DNA of 34,314 nucleotides from Parachlamydiaceae bacterium (GCA_013815395.1 JACDGH010000002.1:1-34314); one strand, 5' to 3'. Numbered from the stretch's first letter, positions 24,763 to 33,436 are shown. Numbers and translations are program-made. Notes: generated by a model from the letters alone, not told the origin.

Positions 24763-25905
24763 ATGAAAAACAAATGGCTTGTAATCACTACTGGATTTGC
24801 TTTATTTTCAATGTTTTTTGGATCGGGTAATCTCGTTTTCCCAATTACTGTGGGCCAAGAAAGCCAAGGACATTACCTGCTAGCTGCAATTGGCATTTTA
24901 TTTACAGGAGTAGTTGTTCCCTTTCTGGGGGTATTGGGAATGATGCTTTATAAAGGTGACATCTATAGTTTTTTTAATTGCTTTGGCAAAAAAGGAACAT
25001 TCTTGTTCATGTTCTTGGCCCTGTCACTAATGGGACCATTTGGAGTGCTTGCCCGTTGTTTAACAGTTGCGCACGGTGCATTACTTCTTTTATTGCCAAA
25101 TGCTTCATTACCCCTCTCAAGTATTCTTATGTGCCTTGTGGTCTATTTCATGGCAGTAAATAAAAATAACATCGTGTCCACCTTAGGAACAGTATTGACA
25201 CCATTTTTACTTTTAGCCATCACTGTTATTGCGTTTTCAGGACTAAATCAAGGAACTTTTCCTGAAATGTCAGCATCCAGTGGTTGGAATGCCCTGAAAA
25301 ACGGTTTTTTTCAAGGTTACCAAACAATGGATCTTTTAGCTGCATTCTTCTTTTCACAATTCGTAATTAAACACCTTTACAGCAAATTAGTGGGTAATAA
25401 TGGAGAAGCTTACTTACTTAAGAATTTTTATAAATCATCACTAATTGGTGGGGGCATTTTATCTTGTGTGTACTTTGCTTTAGTCTTACTCGGCTGGATC
25501 TATTCACCTTTATTGCTGAATACTCCACCACAAGAGATGTTGGGAGTGATTGCTATTGAATCTTTAGGCCCAATAGCAGCACCATGTGTATGCTTGGCAG
25601 TGTTGTTTGCATGCCTAACAACCTCAATTGTATTAACTTCCTTATTTGCTGATTTTTTACGTTCTGAAGTCTTGAAAGAGAAAATCGGAAACAAGCAAGC
25701 TTTGTTAATCACTTTAGGAATTGGTTTTGTTGTCTCGACATTTGATTTTGCGGGAATTGCCAGATTTTTAGGACCCGTTCTAGAAGCGACCTATCCCGCT
25801 TTAATTACTTTAACCATAGTCAATATTGCCTATAAATTTTTAGGCATGAAATCTTCGCATTGGCCTTTTACCTTGACATTGGCGGCTAAACTATGCTGGA
25901 TCTAA
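24763..25905 (+). CDS. brnQ: Branched-chain amino acid transporter BrnQ
   Basis: BrnQ (LIVCS family) imports leucine, isoleucine and valine across the inner membrane with sodium or protons. The 380-residue protein is almost entirely transmembrane helices and begins with the family signature FALFSMFFGSGNLVFPI (residues 13-29). Later family landmarks include LMGPFGVLARCLTVAHG (about 90-106), GFFQGYQTMDLLAAFFFS and LACLTTSIVLTS-like segments. It is shorter than the usual 420-440 residues, with the loss apparently at the C-terminus. GGTA lies about 10 bases upstream of the ATG. Two tandem attenuators precede it, implying control by Ile/Val supply. For a host-dependent bacterium without branched-chain synthesis this importer would be essential. 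Confidence 0.92.
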   Translation: MKNKWLVITTGFALFSMFFGSGNLVFPITVGQESQGHYLLAAIGILFTGVVVPFLGVLGMMLYKGDIYSFFNCFGKKGTFLFMFLALSLMGPFGVLARCLTVAHGALLLLLPNASLPLSSILMCLVVYFMAVNKNNIVSTLGTVLTPFLLLAITVIAFSGLNQGTFPEMSASSGWNALKNGFFQGYQTMDLLAAFFFSQFVIKHLYSKLVGNNGEAYLLKNFYKSSLIGGGILSCVYFALVLLGWIYSPLLLNTPPQEMLGVIAIESLGPIAAPCVCLAVLFACLTTSIVLTSLFADFLRSEVLKEKIGNKQALLITLGIGFVVSTFDFAGIARFLGPVLEATYPALITLTIVNIAYKFLGMKSSHWPFTLTLAAKLCWI

Positions 25906-25973
25906 GAAGTAATAGAGAAATTTCTTAGGGGTATAATTAAGGATTAAAATTTGGTGAAACAATACCACTATTT

Positions 25974-26455
25974 TCATATCAACAATTTACATTTCCGCAT
26001 TTGATGAATCGCATCAACCATTGTTGATGAATTAGCAGCATTTCTAAAATTAATTGCATCTTGATTTTCATAGAGCTTATATTTTTCTAAATCGACGTCG
26101 TGGGAAACCTCACTTTGCCTACCGGAACGCTGAAAAGAAGCAGCCAATTCAACTTTCTGAAAAAAAATTCTTTTGTCATGGATTGGCATTGTAGGCAAAC
26201 CCAATTTGCCAACACTTCCAGTTCTGGTAGATCAAGAATTTCATATTGTTTCTTCGAGAATATTAAAACATCTAAAATATCCTTAGATAAAACATCTTGC
26301 CGCAAACCATGGGCCAATCCATGGTTAAATCTATGGACAACATATGGGATGCCGCTAATCACTCGCGAAACTTTTGAATTTTGGTCTTTATAATGAGATA
26401 GGAAGTATGATTTGTGGAAAGCAGGGCGCGACTCGCCCTTCTTTCCACAATTCAA
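25974..26455 (-). pseudogene. Frameshifted fragment resembling a SidE-type phosphodiesterase domain
   Basis: Two overlapping minus-strand frames are parts of one protein. The first (from 26455) carries GIPYVVHRFNHGLAHGLRQD; the second (to 25974) carries FFQKVELAASFQRSGRQSEV and LYENQDAINFRNAA. A single frameshift between 26087 and 26204 joins them. HxFNHGLAHxxR followed by GRQSEVS resembles, from memory, the His- and Glu-containing motifs of the SidE/Dup ubiquitin phosphodiesterase domain of Legionella. No start with a ribosome-binding site is found; a hairpin covers the apparent N-terminus. It is a decayed fragment of a putative effector. Family assignment is tentative. Confidence 0.5.
26412..26450. 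terminator. 17-bp hairpin
   Basis: Arms 26412-26428 and 26434-26450 pair with one mismatch around CGACT. It has no T-run beyond the arms but lies between the remnant and the 3' end of the minus-strand operon ending at 26594, so it may be a terminator or an extragenic palindrome. Confidence 0.5.
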
Positions 26456-26593
26456 CTAGCCCAGAAATTAGAAAACGCTTAGAGAGCTTATTTAGCTAGA
26501 TTAAACAACCTAGAGCGAGAGACACCCTTACCATGTTAGTTAAAAAAATTTACGCGAATCTATCTCGGGCTCTGCCTTTATGGGGAAGAGATA

Positions 26594-27094
26594 TTAAAAA
26601 TGACCTTGAAACATTTTTCCAAAAGGCATTTTTTCTGCAGATTCACCACTCTGAAGAGCATATAACGCAAAAATTCCAAAACCAAAAGCCGGGTTGATAG
26701 TCGCCACAAACAATGCTAAAGCATAAGCGCTAACAGATCCAATCGACTTCCACTGAGACTTCATCGTTTGAATGGCAGAAGGTGATCTAAATAATAGGAT
26801 CGCTGAAATGGCAGTGGTGATTAAAAATAACACGACTAACACCCCTATCCATAGTGTTAAGATGCCTGAGATTAGAAGCGTTAGAAGGCGCAGAAAAAAG
26901 GGGTAACCAGTTTGACCTGTAAATCCTCCTTTAGGTGTCTCACCGCCTAAAGATTCCCATTGTTCTTTTCTTGGTGAAACTTCATCCACATATATGAAAT
27001 CAGGTGATATAGGTGCTGTATTTGACTGCTTTTTTGATGTATTTTTAGACGATTCTTCCCCATTAGAGTCTGGTGGAAATCGATAAATGACCAT
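26594..27094 (-). CDS. Membrane protein of unknown function
   Basis: The 166-residue protein has a polar, Ser/Pro/Lys-rich N-terminal 65 residues with no signal peptide, then a long hydrophobic stretch (about 66-102, one or two helices) and a second hydrophobic stretch (about 122-147). No catalytic or transport motif is visible. GGAG sits 7 bases upstream of the ATG. The gene follows sthA on the same strand after 39 bases and is probably co-transcribed with it, although no functional link is evident. Several lineage-specific chlamydial membrane proteins have this layout. Confidence 0.7.
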   Translation of the reverse strand: MVIYRFPPDSNGEESSKNTSKKQSNTAPISPDFIYVDEVSPRKEQWESLGGETPKGGFTGQTGYPFFLRLLTLLISGILTLWIGVLVVLFLITTAISAILLFRSPSAIQTMKSQWKSIGSVSAYALALFVATINPAFGFGIFALYALQSGESAEKMPFGKMFQGHF

Positions 27095-27133
27095 GTAATT
27101 CTCCGCTGATAATACTAGCTATTTTCCTGGCTC

Positions 27134-28531
27134 TCATTTTTTGAGTTTAATCTTGTTGAAACCATTTAATGCAGCAACGCGATAGCCTTCGGCAAAAGTA
27201 GGATAGTTAAATATTTGATCGATAAAATAGTTAATTTTTGCGTGAAAGCTTATTGCAAGTTGTCCAATATGAATAACTTCTGTTGCATTTCTGCCTATGA
27301 TATGCACCCCAAGGATTTCCAAAGTTTCAGCATGAAACAATAGCTTAAACATGCCAATATTGCTTCCTGCAATATGACTTCGCGCAATTTCATAATAATA
27401 TGCACGTCCGACCTCATAATGATATCCCAGATCGCGCAATTCTTCTTCAGTATAACCGCAAGATGATATTTCGGGAATAGCATAAATGCCAACTGGATAA
27501 AATGTTGGAAAGTAACTTGCTTGAGCGCCGAAGGCATGTCTAGCTGCAAGGCGTCCTTGCTCCATACTTGTTGAAGCTAATGAAGGCCCACCTATTACAT
27601 CTCCAACAGCATAAATATTTGGTGCAGTTGTCTGAAAAAGGGCATTGACTGCGATATATCCCCTTTCGTTGAGATTAATGCCTGTGTTTTGAATTTGCAA
27701 TGCGTCGACATTTGACACTCTTCCCAAAGCATAGAGAAGGGTTTCCCCCATCAATGAAGTTCCATCTTTAAATTGTACATAGGCCTTATCACCACGTCGT
27801 TCAATAATTTCAGGTTCTTTATTTCCTAGAAAGCGCAGCCCAATGTCTGTCAAAGCTGTTTGCAAATGAATACCAATTTCAGAATCTAATAATGGGAGAA
27901 TGTGATCTTTTTTATCAACAATAGTGACTTCTGTTTCCAATGCCGCAAAAAAACTGGCATATTCAGAACCTATGATCCCTCCGCCTAGAACAATCATATC
28001 TTTAGGCACTTTATTCAGTCCAAGGATACGGGTAGAATCTAATATCACTTCATTATCAAAGGGAATATTGGTGGGATTGCGTGGCTTAGAACCCGTAGCA
28101 ATCATAAAAAAATCGCTTTTAATTTGAAATAACATGCGAAAATCATGATCGACAACAATAAGCATGTGTGAATTTTCAAAGCGCGCAGTTCCTATAATTA
28201 ATCGTATATTATTCTTTTTAAGTTGGCGATACACCATATTTCGCTCTTCTTCAATCACTTTATGTAAGCGGAAATTTAGGTCACTTATGGAAACATCTCC
28301 AACTTTATATGTCGCAGCAAAAAAGCTTCTATCATAAAATCGGGTCAAGTCAATGATAGCTTCTCTCAAGGTTTTTGATGGAATGGTACCATTATACAAG
28401 CAGTTGCCGCCTGGATCGGGTGCCCGTTCAATTACAATGACCTTTTTACCTAGCTTGGCGCCTTGAATAGCAGCCTTCTGCCCAGCAGGGCCCGAACCTA
28501 TCACAACTAAATCTGCAACAATTTCTTCCAT
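27134..28531 (-). CDS. sthA: Soluble pyridine nucleotide transhydrogenase
   Basis: SthA is a cytosolic FAD enzyme that moves reducing equivalents between NADPH and NAD+. The 465-residue protein has the FAD-binding GSGPAG (12-17), a GGNCLYNGTIPSK segment (41-53), an NAD(P)-binding GGGIIGSEYA near 183 and a C-terminal dimerisation domain ending IFNYPTFAEGYRVAALNGFNKI. Cys44 is kept but the second redox cysteine of dihydrolipoamide dehydrogenase is Thr49. This separates SthA from Lpd, as does the C-terminal text. GGAG lies 10 bases upstream. It leads a two-gene unit with the membrane protein downstream. Confidence 0.92.
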   Translation of the reverse strand: MEEIVADLVVIGSGPAGQKAAIQGAKLGKKVIVIERAPDPGGNCLYNGTIPSKTLREAIIDLTRFYDRSFFAATYKVGDVSISDLNFRLHKVIEEERNMVYRQLKKNNIRLIIGTARFENSHMLIVVDHDFRMLFQIKSDFFMIATGSKPRNPTNIPFDNEVILDSTRILGLNKVPKDMIVLGGGIIGSEYASFFAALETEVTIVDKKDHILPLLDSEIGIHLQTALTDIGLRFLGNKEPEIIERRGDKAYVQFKDGTSLMGETLLYALGRVSNVDALQIQNTGINLNERGYIAVNALFQTTAPNIYAVGDVIGGPSLASTSMEQGRLAARHAFGAQASYFPTFYPVGIYAIPEISSCGYTEEELRDLGYHYEVGRAYYYEIARSHIAGSNIGMFKLLFHAETLEILGVHIIGRNATEVIHIGQLAISFHAKINYFIDQIFNYPTFAEGYRVAALNGFNKIKLKK

Positions 28532-28781
28532 ATATCATAAACTCCACAGTCCCAGATGCCTAGCTACCCTTTGTCTTATACAGTTAATATACATAGTTCA
28601 TCCCTCGAATATGTTCAATAAAAAGTGGTTAGACTCAGGAATTTGGTGATCACTCAACCTGAACGTGCATCATTAATGAGGCTTTGAAAGTTTCATGATC
28701 GCGCACTTAGTCAAACATTGAAGCCCAAGCACTTCCTTGACCTTCAAAAAAATTATATCCTTCAAAAAAAATAAGGAGTAA
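28532..28781. other. Intergenic region upstream of sthA
   Basis: Nothing recognisable apart from AT-rich DNA that should contain the sthA promoter; no hexamer pair is convincing. It forms, with the decayed genes beyond, a stretch of about 1.7 kb without an intact gene. Confidence 0.4.
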
Positions 28782-29250
28782 TCAAGTAACGCTGCTCAAT
28801 CCTAAAATGAGGCTGGCTTTATACCCTTTCTGCCCCAATTTAGCTTCAAACACCCCATGCAAGAAATGTCCACCATTTAATGGTTCAATGGGAATCAGAT
28901 TCAGCAAACACCTTAAGATATTCAAACACATCGTTACATACAAAATACATTGGATATAATAGTGGGAAGCAAAAACTTCTGATTCAAGAAGAAAGTAATG
29001 GGTGGCAATCAGAAGACTTTCGAATAAAGGACCATTCAGCGTGATGATAAGATCTTGTTTGCGCGTCATGCCATAGTTATTATACTAAGCCTGCCCTCCA
29101 AACGCCTCCAAGCTCACTGTGGGCCTGACCCCAAAATAGGCGGCGGTTAAAGCATACCCATATTCATGCACCAGCAGACTCACTACCATGATGCATCCGA
29201 CGAACAAATTTTCGATCGAAATTTCTCGATAAAGTCTTGTGAAAAGTAAT
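28782..29250 (-). pseudogene. Decayed M50 (site-2 protease-like) membrane metalloprotease
   Basis: Translating the minus strand from about 29250 gives a hydrophobic helix, then VVSLLVHEYGYALTAAYFGV, a stop TAG at 29085-29087, and beyond it hydrophobic text ending in LNLIPIEPLNGGHFLHGVF. In the family the first motif is HExxH (zinc binding) and the second is NxxPxxxLDGG (third zinc ligand Asp). Here HExxH has become HEYGY (29154-29168, His to Tyr) and LDGG has become LNGG. With the in-frame stop and no start with a ribosome-binding site, this is a pseudogene. The frame is otherwise preserved, so the loss is fairly recent. Confidence 0.7.
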
Positions 29251-29349
29251 AAGAAGATCTAAAAGCTGGCATGTATTCGGACTGGAATGTTTAAAATGTA
29301 AAATTCAGTATATCCTTTATTATGTCTTAAAATCGCCTTATAAAGTATT

Positions 29350-29619
29350 CTACACGATTGGAGATCGGTAGCGTGGGTTATAAAATATTTGCTTGCATAT
29401 TGGACAAATACCATCGTTTTTATACTGTCAGAATCTTCCCACGCATCAATACATGAGGGACACATCAACCAATTTTCATCGCCTATCTGAGTTATTTGTT
29501 TAATCGAATTATTAGGAAATTCTTGATCCATCATTGCTTTCCAATATCGAAAAATGTGACCTTCTTCCTCTTTGAATAGGAATTACGCTTTGCTTATTTA
29601 CTGTGCCTTTAACGATCAT
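29350..29619 (-). pseudogene. Decayed zinc-ribbon paralogue (copy E)
   Basis: The start (ATG 29617-29619, same context as the other copies) is followed by about 15 codons, then the sequence jumps to the YWKAMMDQEFPNN region, so the central ~85 codons are deleted. The first CPSC is in one frame and the second (CPIC) in another, showing a further frameshift near 29400. The tail ends PRYRSPIV at TAG 29350-29352. Confidence 0.75.
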
Positions 29620-29677
29620 AAATAATCCCTGAATGATTATGAAATCTGCTTTGAATGTAGGCTATTGGATTAATTTT

Positions 29678-29836
29678 AAGGACATAAGGGACATAAAGGA
29701 CATAAAGGACTTAAAGGACAAAAAAGGGCTTAAACGTAAGACATATATTCGTAGGATTGAAAAGATAAACTTTTAGTCCCTTAAGTCCTTTATCTTCTTT
29801 ATGACCCTTAAGTCCTTAATGTCCTTTATGTCATTT
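29678..29836. repeat. Inverted clusters of 9-bp tandem repeats
   Basis: Left cluster 29678-29733 is about five to six units of AAGGACATA with small changes. Right cluster 29776-29836 is a comparable set in inverse orientation (AAGTCCTTT, TATGTCCTT and similar). Together they can fold into a long imperfect hairpin with a loop of about 40-50 bases. Confidence 0.85.
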
Positions 29837-29987
29837 CCTTTTGCCCTTTAAAGACCAACCTACAAATGATTCAAGTTGACAACATTGAGCAGGTCGCACT
29901 GGCTACTTTTTTGCCCACATCATACATTGGAAGAAATTAAACCAATAGTCAGATATTAGAGATACGCTATTCAATCCTGATGTGCTA

Positions 29988-30055
29988 TTCACTTGAGCTA
30001 AATTTTTTCGTAATCATTTCTATTATTTTTATGTCTTCTGAGTATATCTCAATAG
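29988..30055 (-). pseudogene. 3' remnant of a paralogue of the 33509-33991 gene
   Basis: This segment matches 33529-33596 closely (CACTTGAGCT, TTTTTTCG, ATCATTTCTATT, TTTTTATGTCTTC, GAGTATATCTCAA in the same order), that is the last ~22 codons of the minus-strand gene there. It lies next to zinc-ribbon copy E, just as the intact gene lies between copies C and D, so a two-gene block was duplicated and decayed. Confidence 0.7.
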
Positions 30056-30087
30056 ATTATTAACTGTTCTACTGAGCCTGCTTCATG

Positions 30088-30173
30088 TTAATATGTTTTA
30101 ATAACGTCATTCTCAGCGTCTCAGCGCTCCTCAGTGTCTCTGCGTTCCCCCCTTGGCCTCCAAAACATATTAA
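30088..30173. repeat. Inverted repeat enclosing CTCAGCG-type repeats
   Basis: TTAATATGTTTT (30088-30099) and AAAACATATTAA (30162-30173) are perfect 12-base inverted copies. The 60-base interior is GC-richer and has short repeats of the kind CTCAGCG, CTCAGTG, CTCTGCG. Confidence 0.7.
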
Positions 30174-30308
30174 AACAGTCCTAAGAAAAAAGCCCGCTAT
30201 TTACTATTTTTTCTCATAGGTTTATGGCCGGCCATCAAGCAATTTGGCCCACTCTAAATTGACATTTATTTTATGTTGCTTTAACCTCTTGCTAACACTT
30301 CTAACGCA

Positions 30309-31205
30309 ATGTTAATTATGATGCGATTTATGACTAAATATATCATTTCGAAAAAAATTCTATTTCTTTTATTTTTTGCTTGTATTTCACTTGATTTGAA
30401 TGGAATTTCCTATGAATATTTTTCTAACGGATATTCTACATCAGTTCATGTTCTTACAGTTAACCCTAATGAAAATATTATAGTACCTGTCAAATCTGCT
30501 GGCGAGGAAATCGGAAGAGAAACTGTAATGACTCTTTCAAAACGTTATGGAGCAGTAGCTGCCGTCAATGGAGGATTTTGGAAACTAAACGGAAATCCTG
30601 CTGGAATATTAAAAATCAATAATCATTGGCACGGAACTCCTACTAAACCAAGAGGGGCAATAGGATGGTCAATCAATAATCCTAAAGTGTTAATTGATAG
30701 ATTATTAACAAATTATCAGATCAATGATTGTCTTTATCCTAATTGCGGTGAAATAGAAGTTATTCCAATGTCTATCCCTCCTAATACAACTCCAGAAGAG
30801 TGGAGAGAGGTTGAACATATTGTTGGAGGAACTCCTTTATTAGTAAGTAAAGGGTGTATAATTGAAGATTATAGCTCGGAGCAAACTCTTGAGTCATTTC
30901 TTGTTAAGAAGCATGCGAGAACTGCAGTTGGTATAAAAAATACTGGTGAATGGTTATTTGTCGTAGTTGATGGTCGTATTCACGGTCTTCTTGCGGGAAT
31001 GACAATGAAAGAATTAGCCGAATTGATGGTGGAGCTTGGTTGCATAGAAGCGTTAAATCTTGATGGAGGAGGTTCATCAACAATGATAATTGATAACAAG
31101 GTTATCAATGAACCATGCGGCAAAATTCAAGAGTTTGGAAAAGAGGTTGAGGCGGTATCCGATGCAATCTTAATTTTCCCAAAGAAAGCCTTAAAAAAAA
31201 TTTAA
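30309..31205 (+). CDS. Secreted phosphodiester glycosidase-family (NAGPA domain) protein
   Basis: The 298-residue protein has a signal peptide or N-terminal anchor (about residues 10-32; start could be 30309 or the later ATG at 30330, neither with a good ribosome-binding site). The NAGPA/DUF2233 hallmarks are present: AAVNGGFW near residue 83, GGTPLLVSKG near 176, HARTAVGI near 200 and LNLDGGGSSTMII near 250. The family includes the enzyme that uncovers mannose-6-phosphate by removing GlcNAc from a phosphodiester, and bacterial exopolysaccharide proteins. The substrate here is unknown; an extracytoplasmic sugar phosphodiester is likely. The gene is complete and isolated among decayed DNA, so selection seems to keep it. 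Confidence 0.85.
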   Translation: MLIMMRFMTKYIISKKILFLLFFACISLDLNGISYEYFSNGYSTSVHVLTVNPNENIIVPVKSAGEEIGRETVMTLSKRYGAVAAVNGGFWKLNGNPAGILKINNHWHGTPTKPRGAIGWSINNPKVLIDRLLTNYQINDCLYPNCGEIEVIPMSIPPNTTPEEWREVEHIVGGTPLLVSKGCIIEDYSSEQTLESFLVKKHARTAVGIKNTGEWLFVVVDGRIHGLLAGMTMKELAELMVELGCIEALNLDGGGSSTMIIDNKVINEPCGKIQEFGKEVEAVSDAILIFPKKALKKI

Positions 31206-31335
31206 GAAATAAAGCCATTTGATAGACTCCATGCATACGTGTCAAAACAAATTTAAATTTATTTAAGTTTTTAACCGCTTTATGATCCGAATTCTGTGCT
31301 CGCCCCCCCATCCTTATAAATCGTCCTTTTTCATA
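31206..31335. other. Short intergenic region
   Basis: AT-rich DNA after the NAGPA gene; no gene or hairpin seen. Confidence 0.4.
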
Positions 31336-31546
31336 TTAAGCCGTTTTTTTTACAAGACTCTGGTAGAATACTCGATTTTCGGCTAGTTGCAAAAATAATT
31401 CGCCTTGCTGTCCATGATAAGCGTATTTTTTTGGCGTTTCGCTTAATGTGATTAATAAAAATCGACTAAGCAATTTTTTCTGTTTTTCTTTTTGTTCTTC
31501 AATCGGTAAAGAGCCGCCTATTATTTTCTATGCATTTAATGATCAT
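31336..31546 (-). pseudogene. Chimeric remnant: zinc-ribbon 5' end (copy F) joined to an unrelated 3' end
   Basis: From ATG 31544-31546 the sequence reads MIIKCIEN like the other copies, then slips out of frame within about 15 codons and loses similarity near 31490. From there to TAA at 31336-31338 another frame is open and reads QKKLLSRFLLITLSE, TPKKYAYHGQQGELFLQL and ENRVFYQSLVKKTA, which looks like the C-terminus of an unrelated, unidentified protein. This is a deletion junction between two old genes. Confidence 0.6.
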
Positions 31547-31623
31547 AAATAAAATTCTGATTGATTCTGAAATTAGCTTTAGTAGTTAGAATTTCTTCGC
31601 TTCTTAAAGAATTACAAACTTGC

Positions 31624-32173
31624 TTAAATGGGGGATCGGTAGCGTGGGTTATGAAACAGCTGTTTGCACATTGGACAAATAACCATCGCATTTCTATTGT
31701 CAGAATCCTCCCAAGCGTCAATACAAGAAGGGCACATCAACCATTTCTCATCGCCAATTTGCGCTTTTTGTTTAATTGCATTGTTAGGAAACTCCAGATC
31801 CATTAATGCTTTCCAATAGCGAAAAATTCGGACCTCCTCTTCTTCTCCATCGGTTAAATTATTATAAAAAGAGTCATCCTTTATCATTTCAGGAAAACCT
31901 ATAACCATTCCTTTTTGGTCTGAATAATTTTATCGAGCAAAGCCAATATCGTGAGCCTAAAGGATTAATGATTTCAAAAAAGGAAGACAAACACCATGTC
32001 GGATAGCTACAAATTTTTTCTTCATTAACACAAAATTTAATACGTTGTCCAAATTGAAGAATTCCATATACAACATATTCTTTTCTAATGCGAATGTAAT
32101 CTTTGTCAGGAACTCCTTCTTGTTCTTCAATCGTTAAAGAGCTGCGTCTGTTTTCTATGCATTTAATGATCAT
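31624..32173 (-). pseudogene. Frameshifted zinc-ribbon paralogue (copy A)
   Basis: The N-terminal half (from ATG 32171-32173) runs to SRYWLCSIK in one frame and the rest, from MVIGFPEM to CPMCKQLFHNPRYRSPI, is in another. Compared with the intact copy B, a small deletion near 31915-31930 removed a few codons and broke the frame. The very end has also gained an early TAA (ATTTAA instead of ATTGAA), three residues short. Both CPxC pairs remain. Confidence 0.85.
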
Positions 32174-32238
32174 ATATATTCCCTGAATGATTCTGAAATT
32201 AGCTTTGGTTGTTGGGAATTTCTTTGTGTTTTACAAAG

Positions 32239-32805
32239 TCACAAACTTGCTTCAATGGGAGATCGGTAGCGTGGGTAATGAAACAGCTGTTTGCACATTG
32301 GACAAATAAACATCGCATCTCTATTGTCAGAATCCTCCCAAGCGTCAATACAAGAGGGGCACATCAACCATTTCTCATCGCCAATTTGCGCTTTTTGTTT
32401 AATTACATTGTTAGGAAACTCCAGATCCATTAATGCTTTCCAATAGCGAAAAATTCGGACCTCCTCTTCTTCTCCATCGGTTAAATTATTATAAAAAGAG
32501 TCATCCCTTATCATTTCAGGAAAACCTATAACCATTCCTTTTTTGTCATTATAATCCTCTTTTATCGAGCAAAGCCAGTAACGTGAGGCCAATGGATTAA
32601 TGATTTCGAAAAAAGGATATAAACACCATATAGGAAAGCTGCAAATTGTGTCTTCATAAACACAAAATTCAATATAATTACCGAATTGACAAAATCCATA
32701 TACAACATATTCTTTTCCGACAAGTATGTATTCTGTTTCAGCTATATCGGTGTATTTTTGGATAGATATTAAGCTGTGTTTGTTTTCTATGCATTTAATG
32801 ATCAT
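32239..32805 (-). CDS. Zinc-ribbon protein of an amplified local family (copy B, intact)
   Basis: This is the only complete copy in view, 188 residues. The N-terminal domain (about 1-95) starts MIIKCIEN and contains YVVYGFCQFG, FPIWCL and FFEIINPLASRYWLC. The middle has an acidic TDGEEEEV stretch and FRYWKALMDLEFPNN. The C-terminal zinc ribbon uses Cys149, Cys152, Cys168 and Cys171 (CPSC and CPMC). No signal peptide or membrane helix is seen, so it is probably cytosolic. The start has an AGGG-like site. Five other copies lie nearby, four of them broken. Arrays of small paralogues like this are typical of immunity-gene clusters or contingency families, but no partner toxin is visible here and the function is unknown. 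Confidence 0.85.
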   Translation of the reverse strand: MIIKCIENKHSLISIQKYTDIAETEYILVGKEYVVYGFCQFGNYIEFCVYEDTICSFPIWCLYPFFEIINPLASRYWLCSIKEDYNDKKGMVIGFPEMIRDDSFYNNLTDGEEEEVRIFRYWKALMDLEFPNNVIKQKAQIGDEKWLMCPSCIDAWEDSDNRDAMFICPMCKQLFHYPRYRSPIEASL

Positions 32806-32870
32806 AAATAATACCCTGATTGATTCTAAAATTAGCTTTGATTGTTAGAATTTTTTCGCTTCTTACAGAG

Positions 32871-33436
32871 TTACAAACTTGCTTCAATGGGGGATCGGTA
32901 GCGTGGGTTATGAAACAGCTGATTGCACATTGGACAAATAACCATCGCATCTCTATTGTCATAATCCTCCCAAGCGTCAATACAAGAGGGGCACATCAAC
33001 CATTTCTCATCGCCAATTTGCGCTTTTTGTTAATTGCATTGTTAGGAAACTCCATATCCATTAATGCTTTCCAATAGCGAAAAATTTGGACCTCTTCTTC
33101 TTCTCCATCAATTAAGTTATTATAAAAGCAATAATCATTTATTAATTCAGGAAAACCAAAAGCAAGACCTTTTTGGCCATTATCGTTATTTTTTATCGCG
33201 CAAAGCCAATAACGTGAGGCCAATGGATTAATGATTTCAAAAAAGGGAGATAAACACCATATTGGAAAGCTAGAAATACCTTCTTCATCTACACAGAAAT
33301 CAATTTGATCATCAAATTGACAGAGTCCATATACTACATATTCTTTTCCGATACGTATGTAATCTGTTTCAGGCACACCATCTTGATCTTGAATCGCTAA
33401 AGAGCTGCGTCTGTTTTCAATGCATTTAATGATCAT
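32871..33436 (-). pseudogene. Frameshifted zinc-ribbon paralogue (copy C)
   Basis: From ATG 33434-33436 the frame matches copy B through YWKALMDMEFPNNAI, then a single missing A (near 33030) shifts it to a short tail ending KLAMRNG at 32996. The lost part (CPSC, CPMC, PRYRSPIEASL) is intact in another frame and ends at TAA 32871-32873. One base insertion would restore the whole protein. Confidence 0.88.

Larger units (their letters stand above)
25906..26593. other. Region with gene remnant and hairpin
   Basis: No intact gene. The stretch holds the frameshifted remnant at 25974-26411 and the hairpin at 26412-26450. From 26456 to 26593 nothing is recognised. Confidence 0.5.
29620..30308. other. 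Repeat-rich region without intact genes
   Basis: It contains the inverted tandem-repeat cluster 29678-29836, a remnant of the 33509 gene (about 29988-30055) and an inverted repeat at 30088-30173. No open frame is credible. Confidence 0.6.

Noticed and set aside
27134..28531. Dihydrolipoamide dehydrogenase (lpdA)
   Set aside because: The second redox cysteine is Thr49 and the C-terminus matches SthA.
29678..29836. CRISPR array
   Set aside because: The units are only 9 bases, directly adjacent without spacers, and mirrored in inverse orientation.
31536..33077. Short plus- and minus-strand frames overlapping the zinc-ribbon copies
   Set aside because: They recur only because the underlying genes are repeated; they are shadows in other frames.
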